From Aromatoleum toluolicum (GTDB lineage: Bacteria; Pseudomonadota; Gammaproteobacteria; Burkholderiales; Rhodocyclaceae), in the NCBI RefSeq assembly GCF_012911005.2, contig NZ_WTVS01000290.1, forward strand, positions 28,505 to 92,504: a stretch of 64,000 nucleotides of DNA, written 5' to 3'. The notes under the pieces were generated by a model. The model was not told the DNA's origin. It did no database searches and saw only the letters and a list, made by a program, of their open reading frames with translations. Both the position numbers and the translations under genes were made by a program. Within the stretch, counting starts at the first letter, position 1; each line of letters starts with the position of its first letter. Below are positions 16,912 to 25,351 of this stretch, piece after piece.

Positions 16912-17509
16912 TGCAGCCATTCAGAATTCAAGGCAACCGACACACGCCACGGAACGGGCGCGGTTGCGTGACAAGGAAAGGCGAAGGCGACGGACGAAGG
17001 AAGTCGCCCTCGCCTTTCGCACTTTCCGGCCCTGCGTGACGCGGCACAAGCGCGGAACGAAACAGCAGGACGGAAAGCGGGAGAAGGCGCAAGGCGAACC
17101 GCTGCGAAGCAAGGGAAGCCGTATTGCGCCTCCCCGACTTTCGCGTGCGAAAGTTGTACAAAACCGGCAGCGGAGCGGACGGGCCGGGACGGCCGCCGAA
17201 TGGCGGCAGCGGGAACCGAGACGGCCCGGCGACACGAAGCAGAATGGCAACGGTAGCAGCCTACGGGGCGAGAAGTGGAAAGCCTAGAAGCGATAGCGAA
17301 TAGGCGATCACCAACTGCGAGCCAGGCCGCGCATTGCGTGGCCTGCGTCTTTCGCGGCGATCCAGATCAAGAGCCGCGAGAAAGGCATACGGCAAGGATG
17401 GTGGTCGGCCGAAGGCTGGCCACCATCGAGCCAGTGCAAGCGGAGAGGTTGCGGCCTGAGTTCCGGCGAAGCTGGAACGAAAGACCGGCAAGGAAGCGGA
17501 GCGGGAAAA
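16912..17509. other. gene-poor stretch
   Basis: No convincing gene on either strand. The region is GC-rich with short AAGGCG/CGCCTT-type repeats (for example 16978-17020, a long imperfect hairpin with arms AAGGCGAAGGCGA/TCGCCCTCGCCTT). It holds one copy of the dispersed palindrome at 17137-17154. Confidence 0.5.
17137..17154. promoter_or_regulatory. dispersed palindrome ACTTTCGCGTGCGAAAGT
   Basis: An intergenic copy in the gene-poor stretch upstream of the recombinase terminator; same central T as the copies at 5243 and 62171. Confidence 0.5.
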
Positions 17510-17563
17510 CCGGATTGGCACGGTTGGGCCGAAGGGCCAGCCGTGTCAATCCGGCGCTTTTTT
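17510..17563 (+). terminator. strong rho-independent-type hairpin
   Basis: CCGGATTGGCACGG at 17510-17523 pairs with CCGTGTCAATCCGG at 17541-17554, extended towards the loop by GGCC pairs, and is followed by a T-run on the plus strand (17558-17563). The stem overlaps the last codons of the minus-strand recombinase gene, so it may insulate that gene from plus-strand transcription. Confidence 0.7.
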
Positions 17564-18163
17564 GGGGAAGTGCCGCGCAAGGAACTTGCGCATGGTTTTC
17601 TCGGTGACGCCAAAGTATTTGGCGAGCTTCGGCGTCGTCAAACCGAGGGCGTGCAGCTCCCCTACTTTGTCGCGTTGAGGGTCGAGCTTGAGGCGGCCGG
17701 TGCTGCCTTTGCGCCGGCCGCCGATTCGGCCCTCAAGGCGAGCACGCTGCAAGCCTTCACGGGTGCGCGCACGGGTGAATTCCACCTCGATCATGGAGGC
17801 CATAGCGAAAGCGGCGGCCTGAATTTGAGCATTCAGGCTACCGTCCATGACGGTGCCGTTCTTCGTGATGATGATGGTGACGCCGCGCTCGGCGGCAGTC
17901 TCCAGAATCGAAAAGACTTGTCCGGGAGACCCGCCCAAGCGGGTGAATTCGGAAGTTAAAAGCAAGTCACCACGCTGGGCCTGCTCCGTTAGGAGCGAGC
18001 CCAGCGCGCGTTCCCGCCAGGGAACAGAGCGACTTGCCGTTTCTTCAACGACAACGAGCGGGGCGTAGCCGCGCGAGTTGGCGAAATCCAGCAGGCCAAG
18101 CCGCTGGTTCGCCACGTCTTGCGAGTCGCGCGAGACTCGCAAGTATGCGAAGTAACGAGGCAC
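17546..18163 (-). CDS. serine recombinase (resolvase/invertase family)
   Basis: A 205-residue protein with YLRVSRDSQD (catalytic Ser in RVSRDS), TSEFTRLGGS, GSLNAQIQAAAFAMASMIEVEFTRARTREGL and a C-terminal helix-turn-helix (TTPKLAKYFGVTEKTMRKFL). Size fits plasmid resolvases or invertases that resolve multimers. The start is a GTG at 18163, eight bases after the upstream membrane-protein gene. No res-like site is obvious. It is distinct from the Tn21-type tnpR at 38655. Confidence 0.88.
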   Translation of the reverse strand: MPRYFAYLRVSRDSQDVANQRLGLLDFANSRGYAPLVVVEETASRSVPWRERALGSLLTEQAQRGDLLLTSEFTRLGGSPGQVFSILETAAERGVTIIITKNGTVMDGSLNAQIQAAAFAMASMIEVEFTRARTREGLQRARLEGRIGGRRKGSTGRLKLDPQRDKVGELHALGLTTPKLAKYFGVTEKTMRKFLARHFPKKAPD

Positions 18164-18170
18164 GGCAGAT

Positions 18171-18407
18171 TCACGCGGAGAACATGAGTTTGTAGGCGAG
18201 AGGGAAAGCGGCCAGGACGCCCACAATCGGGCACAGGCGGCGGCAGAATGCCGCGCCGGTCTTGGACTGGATGCTGCGAGCGAGAGCGAAGCCCAGCAGC
18301 CAGCCAAGGCCCCAGCCGGCGACAAGCACCAGGAGCGCAAAGAAGGTGTTGCGGCTGAAATAGTCGAGGGATGCGGACATCACTCGGTCGGCGGTTTTGT
18401 CATCCAT
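18171..18407 (-). CDS. small membrane protein (78 aa)
   Basis: A 78-residue protein with two hydrophobic segments (TFFALLVLVAGWGLGWLLGFAL and VGVLAAFPLAYKLMFSA) separated by a basic loop. No family recognised. It lies directly upstream of the recombinase gene and downstream of another small gene, in a minus-strand run from 19090 to 17546. Confidence 0.6.
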   Translation of the reverse strand: MDDKTADRVMSASLDYFSRNTFFALLVLVAGWGLGWLLGFALARSIQSKTGAAFCRRLCPIVGVLAAFPLAYKLMFSA

Positions 18408-18419
18408 GAAGGGCTCCGA

Positions 18420-18746
18420 TCAGTAGACGCAAACGGAGCTGGCCAGCAGGTCAGCGAGTTTGCGGGCTTTGGTGGTCTTGGGCATGGATTGGCCAAAGTC
18501 GGTGATCGCGTCCACCAGGACGCGGCACTCGGCTTTGGTCAGTCGCACGCAGGGAATGGGATAGGTAGCGCCATTGCGGAATCGACTGGCCAGCGCCGGC
18601 ACGGCGCGCAGCCGGCGATTCTCGCAATGCACGGCATCGAGCACGTCGGCCACGGCCACCATGTCGCCGGCTTTGCCGGTGAACATGTGGTCGGCTTGGG
18701 CGTGGTCGCCGTCCGAAGTCAGCAGCGCGAAGATGTCGAGCGCCAT
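18420..18746 (-). CDS. hypothetical protein (108 aa)
   Basis: A 108-residue protein starting MALDIFALLTSDGDHAQADH, with DAVHCENRRLRAVPAL and TKAECRVLVDAITDFGQ. I recognise no domain. It lies between the gene ending at 18761 and the small membrane-protein gene, in the same orientation, probably one transcript. Confidence 0.6.
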   Translation of the reverse strand: MALDIFALLTSDGDHAQADHMFTGKAGDMVAVADVLDAVHCENRRLRAVPALASRFRNGATYPIPCVRLTKAECRVLVDAITDFGQSMPKTTKARKLADLLASSVCVY

Positions 18747-18760
18747 GATGGGCCGGCGCG

Positions 18761-19090
18761 TCAGCGGGCGCGCGGAGCGCGCAGCGCGGTGGCCATCAAT
18801 GGCTCCACAAAGCGCAGCAATGCGCTTTGCTCGTCCACGGTGAAACCGCTGGTCAGGCTGTGCTCGATCAGCTCCAGTGCGGCCTCCTTGTACTCGATGG
18901 GGAGAGCACTGAGCATGGCCAGACTGAAAAGGTAGTCCGGGTGCGCGGCGGAAGCGGCGCACTGGAGCAGGATCAGCGCGGCCTCGTTAGACGGGTTTTT
19001 TTCGATCAGGTGAAGGGTTGCCCTCACCGGCTCGGGAAAGTCGCTCAAAACGGCTGTATTCGCGCCGTAGATCGGGCGATGCTCGCTCAT
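18761..19090 (-). CDS. hypothetical helical protein (109 aa)
   Basis: A 109-residue, mostly helical, acidic protein starting MSEHRPIYGANTAVL. No known domain is apparent. It is the first gene of the minus-strand run 19090-17546; TAAAAT at about 19130 could be its -10, near a partial palindrome TTACCG/CGGTAA (19131-19149) that could bind a repressor. Confidence 0.6.
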   Translation of the reverse strand: MSEHRPIYGANTAVLSDFPEPVRATLHLIEKNPSNEAALILLQCAASAAHPDYLFSLAMLSALPIEYKEAALELIEHSLTSGFTVDEQSALLRFVEPLMATALRAPRAR

Positions 19091-19209
19091 AAGGGCCTCA
19101 CGGTAGTTATTTGTCCAGAAAGGGCGAATTTTACCGGATTCGACGGTAATTAAAAGGTACGTTTTAATGCCGCTTTTTCCGGCAGGAAAAACGGTCGTTA
19201 AAACTACCG

Positions 19210-19245
19210 GGCAAAACGCCCCGGAGGGGCGTTTGCCGGGTTTTT
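19210..19245 (+). terminator. hairpin after radC
   Basis: GGCAAAACGCCCC at 19210-19222 pairs with GGGGCGTTTGCC (19226-19237) across a 3-nt loop, followed by CGGGTTTTT on the plus strand. It lies just beyond the radC stop; the perfect T-run is on the plus strand, so on the minus strand termination would rely on the shorter T-run after the stem. Confidence 0.6.
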
Positions 19246-19262
19246 CACCCGGCTGGCAGCGG

Positions 19263-19757
19263 CTACAGCAGGCCGCGTTGAGCGAAGGACACGGACGCCC
19301 CGCCGGCGACGATGACGTGATCCAGCACGCGCACGTCCACCAGGGCGAGCGCATCCTTCAGCACTTTGGTCAGGTTCTCATCGGCGCGTGACGGCTCGGG
19401 CACCCCGGAGGGGTGGTTGTGCGCGAAGATGACGGCGGCGGCGTTCAGGCGCAGCGAGGTCTTCACCACCTCGCGCGGGTACACGCTGGTCTGCGTCAGC
19501 GTGCCCCGGAACAGCTCGATGTACTCGATGACGCGGTTCTGTGCGTCCAGGAAGATGGCCGCGAACACTTCATGCTCCAAGCTCCCAAGGCGCAGCGAGA
19601 AGAAGGCGCTGGCGTCAGCCGGCGCGGAAATCAGGCCGTTGCGCATCACCTTTTCGTCAAGGATGGCCAAGGCGGCCTCGATGACTTGGCCGGCGCTGGC
19701 CAGTTGAAACTGGCCGTTGTCGTCAATGGTGAAAAGGTCGATGTGCGAAGCAGTCAT
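19263..19757 (-). CDS. radC: RadC-like JAB-domain protein
   Basis: A 164-residue protein with the RadC/MPN signature: LTQTSVYPREVVKTSLRLNAAAVIFAHNHPSGVPEPSRADENLT, where HNHPSG and the later Ser and Asp form the metal site. RadC proteins are common on plasmids and islands; the JAB fold suggests metalloprotease or nuclease-related activity, but function is not settled. It lacks the N-terminal helix-hairpin-helix of full RadC. Confidence 0.9.
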   Translation of the reverse strand: MTASHIDLFTIDDNGQFQLASAGQVIEAALAILDEKVMRNGLISAPADASAFFSLRLGSLEHEVFAAIFLDAQNRVIEYIELFRGTLTQTSVYPREVVKTSLRLNAAAVIFAHNHPSGVPEPSRADENLTKVLKDALALVDVRVLDHVIVAGGASVSFAQRGLL

Positions 19758-19958
19758 GTCATGGACTCCAGGAAGTGGGCGGGATTGCCTACTTCCTCTG
19801 GATCGGTTCGCAGCGCAGCGGTCAAGGGTGAAACGGCCAGCGGCCGCAAGCGCCCGCCAGGGCGCGCAGCCCTTGACGGCGAGAACGAACTGATACCCTT
19901 GGAAGTGACAGGCAACCCCACCCTCTGCACACCACGGACGCCTTTGTGCAGTTGTCTA

Positions 19959-19976
19959 GCTTTCGCGCGCGAAAGC
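19959..19976. promoter_or_regulatory. dispersed palindrome GCTTTCGCGCGCGAAAGC
   Basis: A perfect 18-bp copy about 200 bp upstream of radC, immediately before repeat S copy 2. Confidence 0.5.
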
Positions 19977-19996
19977 TCACTTCAGGCCGACAGGCC

Positions 19997-20118
19997 AGCG
20001 CCCGGAGGGCGCAAGCGAAAGGGATGTGCAAGGCTGCGCAGCAGTCCCCGAAGGGGATGAGCGCGAATGCGCGAACCTGGAGCAGCCCGGTCGGCCCGCA
20101 ACGCGGGACGATTCGCCC
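19997..20118. repeat. short intergenic repeat S, copy 2
   Basis: 122 bp nearly identical to 16544-16669. The hairpin CCCCGCAACGCGGGG of copy 1 is CCCCGAAGGGG here, keeping the pairing. The rest of the gap 19758-20311 shows no gene; it holds GC-rich short hairpins only. Confidence 0.6.
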
Positions 20119-20311
20119 GGCAGGATTTCAGGGGTTAGAGGAAGCCAGGGAGAGAGAGGAACACGGGGAAGGAGAAGATCGACCCAGCCAGCAGCAGCGA
20201 CACAAGGAAGGACGCCGGCAGGACGGCGCGCGCAGCGCGCAGGCTTGCCGGCCCAGCCAGCAGGGCGAAGCCCTGCCCTTCCAGCCCGGCGCAGCCGGGC
20301 TTGTCGCCGGC

Positions 20312-20530
20312 CTACCGCTCCACCTGGGGAGCGGTCGCGGCTACGGCCGCCCTGCCCGCCTCCATAGCAGCATCGGCCCGCTTGTCCAGCAGGGCGCACA
20401 GGAAGGCGGCATCGTTGGCCACGTCCACCGGGTCACGGGTCAGCGCGGAGCGCAGCGCGTCTTTCATCCAGTGGGAGGCGGCGGGATCGGCTAAAACTTC
20501 GTCAATAGTCGGGACATGGGCGCGGGGCAT
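20312..20530 (-). CDS. hypothetical protein (72 aa)
   Basis: A 72-residue protein starting MPRAHVPTIDEVLADPAAS. GGAGC seven bases upstream supports the ATG at 20530. Mostly helical with an Ala-rich end. No family recognised. Likely last gene of the run starting with the DUF3560/methyltransferase gene. Confidence 0.55.
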   Translation of the reverse strand: MPRAHVPTIDEVLADPAASHWMKDALRSALTRDPVDVANDAAFLCALLDKRADAAMEAGRAAVAATAPQVER

Positions 20531-20573
20531 AGTAGGTGCTCCAGTTGCGGCCGCCACCGGGCGGCCGCGCGTT

Positions 20574-21023
20574 TCAAAAAAGGGCCAGTTGCGGGGGTTC
20601 CGCCTCGGCCAGCTCGGTTTTCACGTCCTCCAGCTCAAGCGTCAGCTTGACCAGAATGGACAGGTCATAGGAAATGTGGGCGTCCTTCAGGCGCAGCGCC
20701 GTGCGCAGCGCGCCCAGCGGGTTGTTACCGCTGGAAATGCACACGTCGTAAGCGGACAGGGCCGCTAGGCCCTGCTCGCGGTAGCGCGTATATGTGGCGA
20801 TGTCGCGCTGTAGCTCGGCCTCGTACTGCTCGATTTTCAGGGCCAGGTACTCGGCCCGGTCGGCCGGGGCCTTCGGGACGCGGTGCCCTAGATGGGGATC
20901 GAGGCTTTGCCAGTTGGCGCGGATGCCCACCTTCTCGGCCTCGGGGAATTCCGCGATCAGGGCCGCGACAGCGGCCGGATCGACGGCGGCCACCAGTGCG
21001 GCGGCCTGCTCCTGTATAGACAT
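20574..21023 (-). CDS. hypothetical helical protein (149 aa)
   Basis: A 149-residue protein starting MSIQEQAAALVAAVDPAAVAALI, with a long helical region around EYLALKIEQYEAELQRDIATYTRYREQGL. No recognised domain. It follows the 21037 gene by 13 bp in the same direction, so it is probably co-transcribed. Confidence 0.6.
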   Translation of the reverse strand: MSIQEQAAALVAAVDPAAVAALIAEFPEAEKVGIRANWQSLDPHLGHRVPKAPADRAEYLALKIEQYEAELQRDIATYTRYREQGLAALSAYDVCISSGNNPLGALRTALRLKDAHISYDLSILVKLTLELEDVKTELAEAEPPQLALF

Positions 21024-21036
21024 CGGCCGCCCTCCC

Positions 21037-21504
21037 CTAGCCTTCCAAGCGGGTCAGCAGCGGGACAGCGCCGTAATTCCACCAGTCGAAAACCCGGTGC
21101 AGCGTGGCGCGCTGTTCTTCCTCGGTCGCGGTGCTGAAAAGGTTGTGCTGCCGGATCACGCGGCCAGCGTGGAAGGCTTGCAGCACCTCCAGCGGGGACG
21201 GGGCACCATCGAGGGCGCGCAGCGCCTCGCGCAGCTCGCCGTCTTTCACGAAGCCAGGCGGGAACGGCTGGCCACGGTCGGCGGCTGCGGTCGCGGCCTG
21301 CTCGATGTCGTGCAGTGTCCATTGCTTCATGATTCGATCCAGCAGGGCGGCGCGGCCCTCACGGACTCCCGCGCGCAGCGCGGCCGCTTGTTTTTCCAGT
21401 TCCTCGGCGCTGGCCAGCTTGGCGGCCAGCTTGTTGCGCTCGTTGCGGATCGGGTCGCCCACTTCCGGCAGCAGGTCAACCCAAGGCATGAATTTCGGTT
21501 GCAT
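21037..21504 (-). CDS. hypothetical protein (155 aa)
   Basis: A 155-residue protein starting MQPKFMPWVDLLPEVGDPIRNERNKLAAKLAS, with an N-terminal coiled-coil-like helix and a C-terminal half with FHAGRVIRQHNLFSTATEEEQ. No family recognised. A GC-rich hairpin CCCCGGC-GCCGGGG at 21523-21543 lies in its leader, between it and the methyltransferase gene. Confidence 0.6.
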   Translation of the reverse strand: MQPKFMPWVDLLPEVGDPIRNERNKLAAKLASAEELEKQAAALRAGVREGRAALLDRIMKQWTLHDIEQAATAAADRGQPFPPGFVKDGELREALRALDGAPSPLEVLQAFHAGRVIRQHNLFSTATEEEQRATLHRVFDWWNYGAVPLLTRLEG

Positions 21505-21557
21505 GGCTCGTACTCCTTGAGAGGCCCCGGCGAAGCCGGGGCGCGTGCGTTGGTGGG

Positions 21558-23534
21558 TTAGGCGGTCAGGGTGAAAAGGGCGGTATTTACGGCGGTGCCG
21601 GATTCCGCGAAGGTATCGGGGGGCAGGTTCTCCCATTCGCCGCCGTGCTGCTCCACCAGCGGGCGGAGCTGGTCATTCTGGCGGGGGCCGTTGGCGCAGA
21701 TCGCCACCAGCTTGCCGCCCGGCTTCAGGAAGCGCAGCGCGTGGCGGATGTGCTTGATGTCGTCGGCGTTGGCAAAGGGGGGATTCATCAGAATGCGGTC
21801 GAACGATCCCCACAGGGTTTCGGGCGTGCATTGCAGGAAATCACCGATCACCACGGCGCGGCGGTCTGCATCGAGGCGGCCGCCCAAGGCCGCGTTAATC
21901 TCCACGGCCACCACTTCGCAGCCCTCGGGCAACTGCTCCAGAATCCGGCCGGTGCCGGCGCTCGGCTCCAGCACGCGCATTCCCGGCTCGATGTCGGCCA
22001 GCTCAACCATGCGCGCGGCCAGATCGGCCGGGGTCGGGAAAAGTTGCGGGACGCTCACAACCTGCACGCCGGCTTTGAGCTGGTCGCGCATGGCTTGGAA
22101 GTCCTCGGCCATCGCGGCGCGGTTGTCGGTGCTCTCGGTGCTGGCCGGGGCCTGCTCGGCCGTCACCGGGGCCGGGGCCACGGGTTCGCGCTCGAATTTC
22201 ACCGGCTCGGCCGCCTCGGGCGCGGGCTTGTCCACGCGCTTGGCGTCGGTGATGTAAACCTGCACGATCCGATAGCCGCTATTGGCCAAAAAGGCGGTGC
22301 GGTAGCGGTACGCGCCATGCTCGGCCGTGGCTTGCGCGGTGCGGGTGCCCTTGTAATCGGTGGGCTTGCGCTTGTATTCCTCGGCGGTCATTTCGATGAA
22401 GCCTTCACCGGGGAAATTCACCAGCGGCGGCAGCTTGGCGGCCTTCTTGACCTTGGCGGCGTCTTCCTCGGTCGGCGCGCGGTAGTCCTTGATTTCCTCA
22501 ATGCCACGCACGCGCACATAACGGGCGTTCGTGGTCACGCTGTTGATCTGGCCGCCCTTCTTATTGACGCGCATCACCACCAGCCATTCACCATCAACCA
22601 GGACACGGCCGCCCGGCTGGATGTCGAAACCCTCGGCCTTCAAACCGCCTTGCTCGTCCAGCATGGCGCGCTCGTAGGCAATCCGGTTTTCATAGTGGGC
22701 AATCCAGCGGTCACAGTGGGCAACCGTGGCCGGGTAGGTCTTCTTGGCGGCCTCGATCACTTCGGCCAGGGTGCGCGGCGCGTAGAGGTTCGGATGCGAG
22801 CCGTTCAAGGCGTCGTAAGCGGTCGGGGTGTGGCTCCAGTCTTCGCGGTCGCCTTCCTTGCGCGGCAAGTGCAGCCAGCACATGCCAGCGATGCGCAGGG
22901 CCACGGCCTTTTGCAGCTCGGCGTCTTGCTCGGCCTCGCATTCAAGCCACAGCTTCAGCCACATTTCGGCCTCTTGCTTGCTGCGCTCCTGTTTGCGCTT
23001 GTCGGCCTCCAGCCCCTTGATGCGGCGATGACGGACGGCGGGCAGCTCCTTGTATTTCGCATGACGCAGGGCACCGGCTGCGCGCTGCTTCCAGTATTCG
23101 GAGGTTTCCCACATCTGCACGGCGCGGCGCATCCCATTTTCCATGCGCTCGGCGTCCTTGCGGGCCTTGCGTTCGCTGTGATGGCCCACAAGGATGGGTT
23201 GCCCGAACTCGAACCGCTGCCCGATGGCCTGCACGGCGTTGCGCGCTGCGCTGGCGTCATGGGCGCGCTTGTCGCTGTAGTCCTCGAAGCGGTCGGCGCG
23301 TTCCTCGGCGCGCTCAACTAGGCCCGTGTCCTCGTCGCCAATCTCGCCGCACAGTTCCATCAGGAGGTCTTCGCGGGCCGGCGTCCACATGGGGGCCACG
23401 AAAAGCTCTTGACGGGGTGCCCACTTGAAGCCGGCCGCCTTCACGCGCTCATAAGTCGCGCTGTCCAGTCGTGAGGACGGGTAAAGGCGCAGCTTGTTGT
23501 CTTCGGGGGAATAGGTGGCGGTCAGCGTTTGCAT
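21558..23534 (-). CDS. DUF3560 - methyltransferase fusion protein
   Basis: A 658-residue protein. The N-terminal half (about 1-260) has the DUF3560 pattern (MQTLTATYSPEDNKLRLYPSS, GFKWAPRQELFVAPMW, then a long charged helical part). The C-terminal ~170 residues are a SAM-dependent methyltransferase with VLEPSAGTGRI (SAM loop) and ILMNPPF, typical of N6-adenine or N4-cytosine DNA methylation. Plasmid proteins of this type are widespread; a role in protecting incoming DNA is plausible but inferred. Its leader carries the conserved hairpin. Confidence 0.85.
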   Translation of the reverse strand: MQTLTATYSPEDNKLRLYPSSRLDSATYERVKAAGFKWAPRQELFVAPMWTPAREDLLMELCGEIGDEDTGLVERAEERADRFEDYSDKRAHDASAARNAVQAIGQRFEFGQPILVGHHSERKARKDAERMENGMRRAVQMWETSEYWKQRAAGALRHAKYKELPAVRHRRIKGLEADKRKQERSKQEAEMWLKLWLECEAEQDAELQKAVALRIAGMCWLHLPRKEGDREDWSHTPTAYDALNGSHPNLYAPRTLAEVIEAAKKTYPATVAHCDRWIAHYENRIAYERAMLDEQGGLKAEGFDIQPGGRVLVDGEWLVVMRVNKKGGQINSVTTNARYVRVRGIEEIKDYRAPTEEDAAKVKKAAKLPPLVNFPGEGFIEMTAEEYKRKPTDYKGTRTAQATAEHGAYRYRTAFLANSGYRIVQVYITDAKRVDKPAPEAAEPVKFEREPVAPAPVTAEQAPASTESTDNRAAMAEDFQAMRDQLKAGVQVVSVPQLFPTPADLAARMVELADIEPGMRVLEPSAGTGRILEQLPEGCEVVAVEINAALGGRLDADRRAVVIGDFLQCTPETLWGSFDRILMNPPFANADDIKHIRHALRFLKPGGKLVAICANGPRQNDQLRPLVEQHGGEWENLPPDTFAESGTAVNTALFTLTA

Positions 23535-23556
23535 GGTCGTTTTCCTTATGCGGAGG

Positions 23557-23605
23557 GTTGAAGATGGTCTAAGCGGCTGGGGTCTGGTCTGCTCACCGTC
23601 ACCCC
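23557..23605 (-). promoter_or_regulatory. conserved leader: GAGCAG-loop hairpin and AGACCATCTTCAAC
   Basis: On the minus strand GGT-GAGCAG-ACC is enclosed by GGGGT/ACCCC (23579-23605), followed by AGACCATCTTCAAC (23557-23570) and then the RBS of the DUF3560 gene. Almost the same leader recurs at 30208-30257. Confidence 0.6.
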
Positions 23606-23642
23606 TGCCGGGGCATCGCCTCATCACTGAAGCAATGCCTAT

Positions 23643-23677
23643 ATTCTACCCGTCAAACTATTGACCGTCAATAGTTT
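23643..23677 (-). promoter_or_regulatory. promoter with CTATTGACCGTCAATAG operator
   Basis: The minus strand has -35 TTGACG (23666-23671), a 17-bp spacer and -10 TAGAAT (23643-23648). The 17-bp palindrome, extended to AAA...TTT on its edges (23655-23677), overlaps the -35, so a bound protein would block RNA polymerase. It drives the DUF3560 gene. Confidence 0.75.
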
Positions 23678-24323
23678 GTGAGAGAAAAAAGCCTGATTTT
23701 TCGCGGGTTCCCGGCTTGTGTTTCTTCGGGGTTCAGGCAAGCTACCTTGGAGCCTCGGGGCGGGGTTTGGGGGCCGGAACAGGCCCCCAAGGTGTTGCAG
23801 TTGCTCTTGCCCCGCAGGGGCACAAGCTCCCCTGCTCCCCGTCGATTACCCACATGGCCAGCGGAGCGCGGGGCCGGCTTTTGCATCCCACCATCTACCT
23901 CGTCGCCTCGGCGTCCAGGGGCACGCAGGACGGGCGCGGTCAAGGGAGAAACCGGAGGCCGCACGCGGAGCGCAGCCCGAAGGGCGAGCACCGAACGGGT
24001 GAGGATTTCAGGGCGCAGCCCGGCCCTTGACCGGAGAAGCCCGGCCGGAGGGCACCATGACGACGAATAAAGGCGCGAGGTAGTGGTGGGGTGCGGCCCC
24101 GCGCGTAGCGGATTCAGCGCACCAGCGCCGGCACACCACGGATCAGATCCACAGCCCGAACTTTCGCGCGCGAAAGTTCCTCGGTGCGGCCTTCAGGCCG
24201 GGCAAGCGGAGCGCGCAGCGCCGGCACGGCGCGGAGGCGTCAGGGATTGACGCCCGAAGGGGCGAGACGCCGCAGGCGGCTCGATGCGCAGCACGAAAGC
24301 CCGGCCCCGCAGGGGAGACGCCC
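23655..24323. repeat. 669-bp near-identical intergenic repeat, copy 1
   Basis: Matches 26980-27648 over the same 669 bp in the same orientation with two differences that I can see (23690 and 24157). It holds a promoter operator at one end, several GC hairpins (for example TTGGGGGCC-GGCCCCCAA near 23788) and a dispersed palindrome. Its other end meets the stop codon of the next gene. No convincing gene inside; the open frames on both strands have low-complexity Arg/Pro-rich composition. Confidence 0.8.
24159..24178. promoter_or_regulatory. dispersed palindrome AACTTTCGCGCGCGAAAGTT
   Basis: A perfect copy inside the 669-bp repeat copy 1; the palindrome continues one more base on each side. Confidence 0.55.
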
Positions 24324-24538
24324 TAACGACGGCGGGAATCCTGGTGCAACAGGTCATAGACGCCCTGCCCTTCGCTGTGCTGGCAATACTGGCACCAGCG
24401 GAGCATCCCCGCAGCCGTGGCCCGCCATTGCGTCATGCCGCGCTTTGCACACGCCGGGCAAAGCCCACGTTTCGGCTTCCGGGAACCGAAGCCCTGGCCA
24501 GCTCTCACGCCCACGGCGCGCACCCGGAAAAGGGCCAT
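24323..24538 (-). CDS. small zinc-ribbon-like protein (71 aa)
   Basis: A 71-residue basic protein starting MALFRVRAVGV with two CxxC pairs, CPAC and CQYC, about 22 residues apart, which could bind one zinc. Its stop codon sits at the boundary of the 669-bp repeat. No family recognised. It is the last gene of the run starting with ssb. Confidence 0.55.
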   Translation of the reverse strand: MALFRVRAVGVRAGQGFGSRKPKRGLCPACAKRGMTQWRATAAGMLRWCQYCQHSEGQGVYDLLHQDSRRR

Positions 24539-24635
24539 GCAGGGACGGCGTAGCCGTGCCGGCCAAGCCCAGCAGGATGCCGCGCGGCGGGGCGCAGCCC
24601 CAAGAGCGCCCGCCCGCGCAGGCGGGCGGTGGTCA

Positions 24636-24866
24636 TCAGCATTGCCAGTTGGCACGGAAGCCGCGCCAGTCGCGGGCCACAAAGCCGGTGGCCGATTCGA
24701 GCGCGGCGGCCAGGGCCTCGGCGCGCGCATGGGACGAGTGGCGGCGGATCGCGGCCGCGAACTCGGCCAGGGTCAGGCGGGAACCCCAGCGCACCAAGTA
24801 GCCCCATGCGGCGATAGCGTGGCGGATCAGTTCGTTGGTGGCAGTGTCGGTAGCGGTCTTGCTCAT
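24636..24866 (-). CDS. hypothetical protein (76 aa)
   Basis: A 76-residue protein starting MSKTATDTATNELIRHAIAAWGYLVRWGSRLTLAEFAAAI. Helical, amphipathic, no recognised family. AAGGA is better spaced for the ATG at 24866 than for the one at 24872. A leader hairpin with loop GAGCAG precedes it. Confidence 0.6.
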   Translation of the reverse strand: MSKTATDTATNELIRHAIAAWGYLVRWGSRLTLAEFAAAIRRHSSHARAEALAAALESATGFVARDWRGFRANWQC

Positions 24867-24879
24867 GGTCATGTCCTTG

Positions 24880-24939
24880 GGTTGGATGGTCGAGGGTGAG
24901 GCTGACGCGCGGGCCTGCTCGCCCTGGTGCGCGTCAGCC
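24880..24939 (-). promoter_or_regulatory. leader hairpin with GAGCAG loop (variant)
   Basis: On the minus strand an 11-bp outer stem GGCTGACGCGC/GCGCGTCAGCC (ends at 24899-24939) encloses GGGC-GAGCAG-GCCC. The following motif is degenerate, CGACCATCCAACC (24881-24893). It lies between the 24974 gene and the 24636 gene, so it would act within a transcript. Confidence 0.5.
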
Positions 24940-24973
24940 GGGTGCAGCGCCGGCCAGCGGCCGGCGCTCCGAT

Positions 24974-25282
24974 TTAGGCGGCGGCCTCCAGCTCGGGCAC
25001 GGCGCGGGATTCATCCAGGCGCAAGCGGGATTCGGGAACCGGGAACCACGGGCAATCCCAGTCCAGCAGATAGCGCGCGCCGTTCGCGTACTGGCCGCAC
25101 GGCGAAGCCGGGCGCTGATAGAAGCCGGTGACACGCAAGGGAAACTCAATGCCTGCCGGGTTCGTGTAAATCACTGGATCGCCGGCTTTGAACCGCAAGG
25201 GCTGGCCGTTCTCGGGTGCATAGGGCTTTTGCGCGTCGTGCTGGGCGGTGACTTCCTCGGCCCATTCGTGGTGGCTGCTCAT
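24974..25282 (-). CDS. hypothetical protein (102 aa)
   Basis: A 102-residue protein starting MSSHHEWAEEVTAQHDAQKPY, with a beta-rich centre (LRFKAGDPVIYTNPAGIEFPLRVTGFYQ) that looks like a small SH3-like or KOW-type fold, and a C-terminal acidic part. Function unknown. It follows the DUF932 gene in the same direction. Confidence 0.6.
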   Translation of the reverse strand: MSSHHEWAEEVTAQHDAQKPYAPENGQPLRFKAGDPVIYTNPAGIEFPLRVTGFYQRPASPCGQYANGARYLLDWDCPWFPVPESRLRLDESRAVPELEAAA

Positions 25283-25351
25283 GGTGTCGTCCTTCGTGTA
25301 GTGGTGGGAGGGAGGCCCGGCCGCGCGTCCAGCGTGGCCGGGCGGCTCGGG

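Noticed and set aside
17543..17959. 138-codon plus-strand frame opposite the serine recombinase
   Set aside because: The minus-strand recombinase has catalytic motifs; this frame is its complement.
21645..23321. 558-codon plus-strand frame opposite the DUF3560-methyltransferase gene
   Set aside because: Shadow frame of a well-supported gene.
23678..24070. 130-codon frames inside the 669-bp repeat (also 27003-27395)
   Set aside because: Three overlapping frames exist on the plus strand and one on the minus; all products are Arg/Pro/Gly-rich with no RBS. Their identity in both copies follows from the repeat itself.
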